Shown here: positions 48,501 through 54,500 of the stretch, piece after piece
Position numbering within the stretch: the stretch's first letter is position 1
How the letters are laid out: each line of letters opens with the position of its first letter
From: Pteria penguin
Taxonomy: Eukaryota; Mollusca; Bivalvia; Pterioida; Pteriidae
Direction of reading: 5' to 3'
Assembly: GCA_035048485.1 (NCBI GenBank)
Contig: CM068589.1
Coordinates: forward strand, 1,043,001-1,107,000
DNA length: 64,000 nt
Made by a program: the position numbers and the translations under genes
Notes under the pieces: generated by a model
Databases searched by the model: none
Told to the model about the DNA's origin: nothing
Seen by the model: the letters and a program-made list of their open reading frames with translations, nothing else

Positions 48501-51500
48501 TTCCTTATTTATGTAAGTAACTAGTTATTTCACAAAAGTTTTTGCCAAATTTTTATGGATTTTTCATAATTTTCATTCCCAGATTTTGAAACCTGAACTA
48601 GAAATTATCAAATTTATGATGATATTTTTCATCCTATAGTAGAACAAAGCATTTCATATTCTACATATTAGAATGTAAGGTGATATTTTATTCAGGTAAA
48701 AGTGAAGAAAAATCCTTGAAAATAAACTAAAGGAGTTTTTTTTAAATTGTCTGCAGATTCTTAAAATTTTTCAATTCTATATTTGTTGATTTCAATATGT
48801 CCAGAATTGTGAGCTATTTATTTCCAAGACATCTGGATTTGTCATGCAGTTCCATGTGCTATATTATAGATGTCTGGTTTTGACTTGGTGGATGTGGATA
48901 TCTGGATATATTTTATTGGTTTATTACACTGTTTTGTTTATTACATTTTCTAGAAATCTGGATATGACTCGGTGGGTTTCTTGATATCTGGATTTGACTT
49001 GGTGGGTTTCTTGATATCTGGATTTGACTTTGTGGGTTTCTTGATATCTGGATTTGACTTGGTGGGTTTCTTGATATCTGGATTTGACTTGGTGAGTTTC
49101 TGGATTTATCTTATTGGTTTGTTGTACTGTTGTGTATTTTTATCTTCTAGATGTCTGGATTAGACTCCATGGAGATCAAGTTTTAATGTATGGATTTTTC
49201 ACACAGTTTTATATACTGTATTTTCTAGATGTCAGGCTTCGACTCTGTGGATGATGAATCAAAGGCAGAGCATGTCAAATTTGACAGTGAGTCCCCCCTC
49301 CCTGAGGATTGGACGTCAGATGAGAATCCACCTTATAATTATTATCTGTACTTTATGTATGCCAATGTAGCCGTTCTCAACCAGTTCAGAAGGTAAGAGA
49401 TGATAAATCTCGTATTTCATGCCAAATTTCCCTTTACCCTTTGTAGTGTATGTTATGTGAATATGCTTAAAATATACCAATGTAGCCAATCTGAACTTAA
49501 CATACAATTCATGCATTTTTATGTTTGAATAGTTTTCCCTTTAAGTTAAAATTATGTTTGTGTCAAGCATCTCTGTTTTGTACCTGGGAAATAATGTACT
49601 AGTATACAATGACAATGAATTCTTGATTTGTTGTGACACCCCTTAGTAGTGGTGACCTAGAGTGATACATACTGAAATCATCAATATGTGCTGAAAATAT
49701 CTTTTATTCCAGAGAACGAGGTATGAATACATTTGTCTTACGCCCTCATTGTGGAGAAGCAGGCAATGTTACACATTTAGTGGCGGGGTTCATGTTAGCA
49801 GAGAATATCTCACATGGCCTAGTGCTGAGAAAGGTTAGTGGCACACAGAAAATCTCACATAGTCAAGTGCTTAAAATGATTAATGGTATCAAGAGGATAT
49901 CTCACATGACCTAGTGCTCAGAAAGGTTAGTGGCATACAGAGGATATCTCACATGACCTAATGCTCAGAAAGGTTAGTGGCATACAGAGGATATCTCACA
50001 TGACCTAGTGCTCAGAAAGGTTAGTGGCATACAGAGGATATCTCACATGACCTAGTGCTCAGAAAGGTTAGTGGCATACAGATAATATCTCACATGACCT
50101 AGTGCTCAGAAAGGTTAGTGGCATACAGATAATATCTCACATGACCTAGTGCTCAGAAAGGTTAGTGGCATACAGAGGATATCTCACATGACCTAGTGCT
50201 CAGAAAGGTTAGTGGCATACAGATATCTCACATGACCTAGTGCTCAGAAAGGTTAGTGGCATACAGAGGATATCTCACATGACCTAATGCTCAGAAAGGT
50301 TAGTGGCATACAGATAATATCTCACATGACCTAGTGCTCAGAAAGGTTAGTGGCATACAGAGGATATCTCACATGACTTAGTGCTCAGAAAGGTTAGTGG
50401 CATACAGATAATATCTCACATGACCTAGTGCTCAGAAAGGTTAGTGGCATACAGAGGATATCTCACATGACCTAGTGCTCAGAAAGGTTAGTGGCATACA
50501 GATAATATCTCACATGACCTAGTGCTCAGAAAGGTTAGTGGCATACAGAGGATATCTCACATGACTTAGTGCTCAGAAAGGTTAGTGGCATACAGATAAT
50601 ATCTCACATGACCTAGTGCTCAGAAAGGTTAGTGGCATACAGAGGATATCTCACATGACCTAGTGCTCAGAAAGGTTAGTGGCATACAGATAATATCTCA
50701 CATGACCTAGTGCTCAGAAAGGTTAGTGGCATACAGGATATCTCACATGACCTAGTGCTCAGAAAGGTTAGTGGCATACAGATAATATCTCACATGACCT
50801 AGTGCTCAGAAAGGTTAGTGGCATACAGAGGATATCTCACATGACCTAATGCTCAGAAAGGTTAGTGGCATACAGATAATATCTCACATGACCTAGTGCT
50901 CAGAAAGGTTAGTGGCATACAGAGGATATCTCACATGACCTAGTGCTCAGAAAGGTTAGTGGCATACAGATAATATCTCACATGACCTAGTGCTCAGAAA
51001 GGTTAGTGGCATACAGAGGATATCTCACATGACCTAATGCTCAGAAAGGTTAGTGGCATATAGATAATATCTCAAATGGTGTTGTGCTATACTGGTAGAG
51101 AATGGTGTAGTGCTGTACTGGTAGAGAATGGTCTAGTGCTATAATGGTAGATAATGGTCTAGTGCTATAATGGTAGAGAATGGTCTAGTGCTATACTGGT
51201 AGAGAATGGTCTAGTGCTGTAATGGTAGAGAATGGTCTAGTGATATACTGGTAGAGAATGATCTAGTGCTATAATGGTAGAGAATGGTAAATAATGTTCT
51301 TCCAAACAATGATACAACTGTAAAAACATTGAGAATACTGTAAAAACACTGACCTAAGTTATGCAAAGACTTAGCATGTTACAGAACCTGCTGTAGGTCA
51401 TTCCGTTGTACACATGTAGGTAAAAGTCAAGCAGCACACCTGGTATACATGTAGGTAAAAGACAAGCAGCACACCTGGTATACATGTAGGTAAAAGTCAA

Positions 51501-54500
51501 GCAGCACACCTGGTAGTTCATGTCAACAGAAACCACTAACTTCCTTTAAGATGCTGATACATGATACATGACTGTATTCTTTGGTAGGTTCCTGTCAGAT
51601 GCTGATAGGTGGTTTGTAACTTTGGCACTAGCTGGGGAAATATCCAGTCATACATGACTGCATTCTTTGGTACGTTCCTGTCAGATGCTGATAGGTGGTT
51701 TGTAACTTTGACATTAGCTGGGGTAATATCCAGTCATACATGACTGCGTTCTTTAGCAGGTTCCTGTCAGATGCTGATAGGTGGATAACTTTGTCACTAG
51801 TTCGGGTAATATCCAGTCATACATGACTGCATTCTTTAGCAGGTTTCTGCAGTAATGTGCCATCACATAATGATAATGTATTCAAGGAGTTACTGCTATC
51901 TGTTGACACATTCAGTCAGTTTTGAAGGAGATGGAGGTGTTACTGCTGCTTCTCTATCATAATATTCTATCTACCTTCCTGTTATAATATGTGAGCCACC
52001 CACGACAAAACCAGGCTTGTTGAGTTTTACGTCATAATGAAAAAAAACAGCGCTAAAGTTAACGTCTGATCTTCGACGCCTTCGTCGCTTACCACATGTT
52101 ATTTGTACTTCAGTTGTATTGTACGTATCTACTATTATTCGTCATCGTAGGGATTCTGGACATATGAAAACAAATTTATTGTAAAGTTGAACATGTAAAA
52201 ATAGGCTTTGACACATAAAATATGATTATACTAGTAAACTCTCTTTTGTGCATCCAGCTATTGCTTATAGATGATAAAATATTGAAATAAGCGATTTTGT
52301 CAATTTTCATCAAATTGCGGTGTGACCCCTTGGTATTCAAAGTCCTATATCTTCATGAATAAGGGAGTTGTTTTATCATATCAAAGGATTGTAAAAATGG
52401 AAAAATCCCAATTTGGTCCAAAAACTCAATAAACCTGGTTTTCTGGTGTCTGCTCACATATTCAATCAGATGAGAACAAGGGTTTCTTTTACAGGTTCCT
52501 GTTCTACAGTACTTATATTACCTGGCACAGATTGGTATCGCTATGTCACCACTAAGTAACAACTCTCTCTTCCTGAATTACCATAGAAACCCATTACCTG
52601 AATATTTTGCCCGTGGATTGAATGTGTCTTTGAGCTCGGATGACCCACTGCAGTTTCATTTCACTAAGGTAAGGAATGCTAACATGTAGAGCTAAAGCCC
52701 TCGGTGTCTCCCAAGACAACTTTCCTCTGTCAGGGGACATGAGAGTAACATACAGAGCTAAAGCCCTCGGTGTCTCCCAGGACAACTTTCCTCTGTCAGG
52801 GGACATGAGAGTAACATGCAGAGCTAAAGCCCTGGGTGTCTCCCAGGACAACTTTCCTCTGTCAGGGGACATGAGAGTAACATACAGAGCTAAAGCCCTC
52901 GGTGTCTCCCAGGACAACTTTCCTCTGTCAGGGGACATGAGAGTAACATGCAGAGCTAAAGCCCTGGGTGTCTCCCAGGACAACTTTCCTCTGTCAGGGG
53001 ACATGAGAGTAACATACAGAGCTAAAGCCCTCGGTGTCTCCCAGGACAACTTTCCTCTGTCAGGGGACATGAGAGTAACATGCAGAGCTAAAGCCCTGGG
53101 TGTCTCCCAGGACAACTTTCCTCTGTCAGGGGACATGAGAGTAACATACAGAGCTAAAGCCCTGGGTGTCTCCCAGGACAACTTTCCTCTGTCAGGGGAC
53201 ATGAGAGTAACATGTAGAGCTAAAGCCCTGGGTGTTTCTCAGGACAACTTTCCTCTGTCAGGGGACATGAGAGTAACATACAGAGCTAAAGCCCTGGGTG
53301 TCTCCCAGGACAACTTTCCTCTGTCAGGGGACATGAGAGTAACATACAGAGCTAAAGCCCTGGGTGTCTTCCAGGACAACTTTCCTCTGTCAGGGACATG
53401 AGAGTAACGTCACACTATATGATTGTTAGCATCTCAGTTATTGATAGAAATTGAAAATTTTGCTATATAGATCTTCTTTGTACAGTACCTTCTTAAAGCA
53501 TGATATTTGTACATATTTTCAAGAATTAATTTCTAATGGATTGTTTTATTAACAAAATTAATCATGTTGTAGCATTAGAAATGAGTAAAGTTTCTATGTA
53601 ATGAAGCTGATGTGACCTAGTGGATAAGGTGCTCAGCTCGTGAAAGAGAGATTCTAGGTTCGACTCCTGCCCTGGGCGCACTGTTGTTCTGTCTTTCGGA
53701 TGAGACAGTAAAAACCGAAGTCTAGTGTCAAGGTAGGGGTAGCATGTAAAAGATCCCTCACTGCTTCGGGTGGGTCCATTGCAAAGGTCTAAATTTGTAT
53801 GCAATACATCAGGCAGATACCCTCACCAGATACATGAAATATTCGTGACGTAAAACAATAATCAATCAATCTATGTTATGTACCATGTAGATTGAATTGT
53901 CATCATGGTATAACACTAATACTAATAAATTAGAAAAACACAGGGAATATTGAAAATAATACCCAGACAGTACATTGTCATCATCTGTGGATCATAAAGT
54001 TTGTCCTGGTATTGTCATTTGTTTATAATGTGGATTCAAATATTTGCTGATTTTGTCATCTGTTTACAATGTTGATTGAATATTTGCTGATTTTGTCATT
54101 TGTTTACAATGTGGATTGAGTATTTGCTAATTTTGTCATCTGTTTACAATGTGGATTGAATATTTGCTGATTTTGTCATCTGTTTACAATATGGATTGAA
54201 TATAAGTTTGTTTTGTCATTTGATTACACTGTGGATTGAATTTGTGCTCTTTTTGTAGGAACCCTTGATGGAGGAATACAGCATTGCGGCCCAGGTATGG
54301 AAACTTTCCACATGTGACATGTGCGAGATAGCCAGAAACTCCGTACTTCAAAGTGGATTTGAGCATGAGGTAAGTTGGTCATAAGATTGACAGTAGCTTG
54401 GTGCGGCAAAGTGAAAGTGAGTGTAAAGTAAATAGATCAATTCCAAGTTTTTTTTCTTATATTACAAAATCTTAAGTTTAAGGGAATGAATTTGTCCATC

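Noticed and set aside
52594..53401. Repeat protein frames on both strands (22-residue repeats)
   Set aside because: 66-bp array without stops. The minus frame also runs into the AMPD exon antisense, and neither has splice or similarity support.
53605..53680. Functional tRNA gene
   Set aside because: Box A and B are present but the acceptor stem and anticodon arm do not pair, and the sequence continues as a SINE with other copies.
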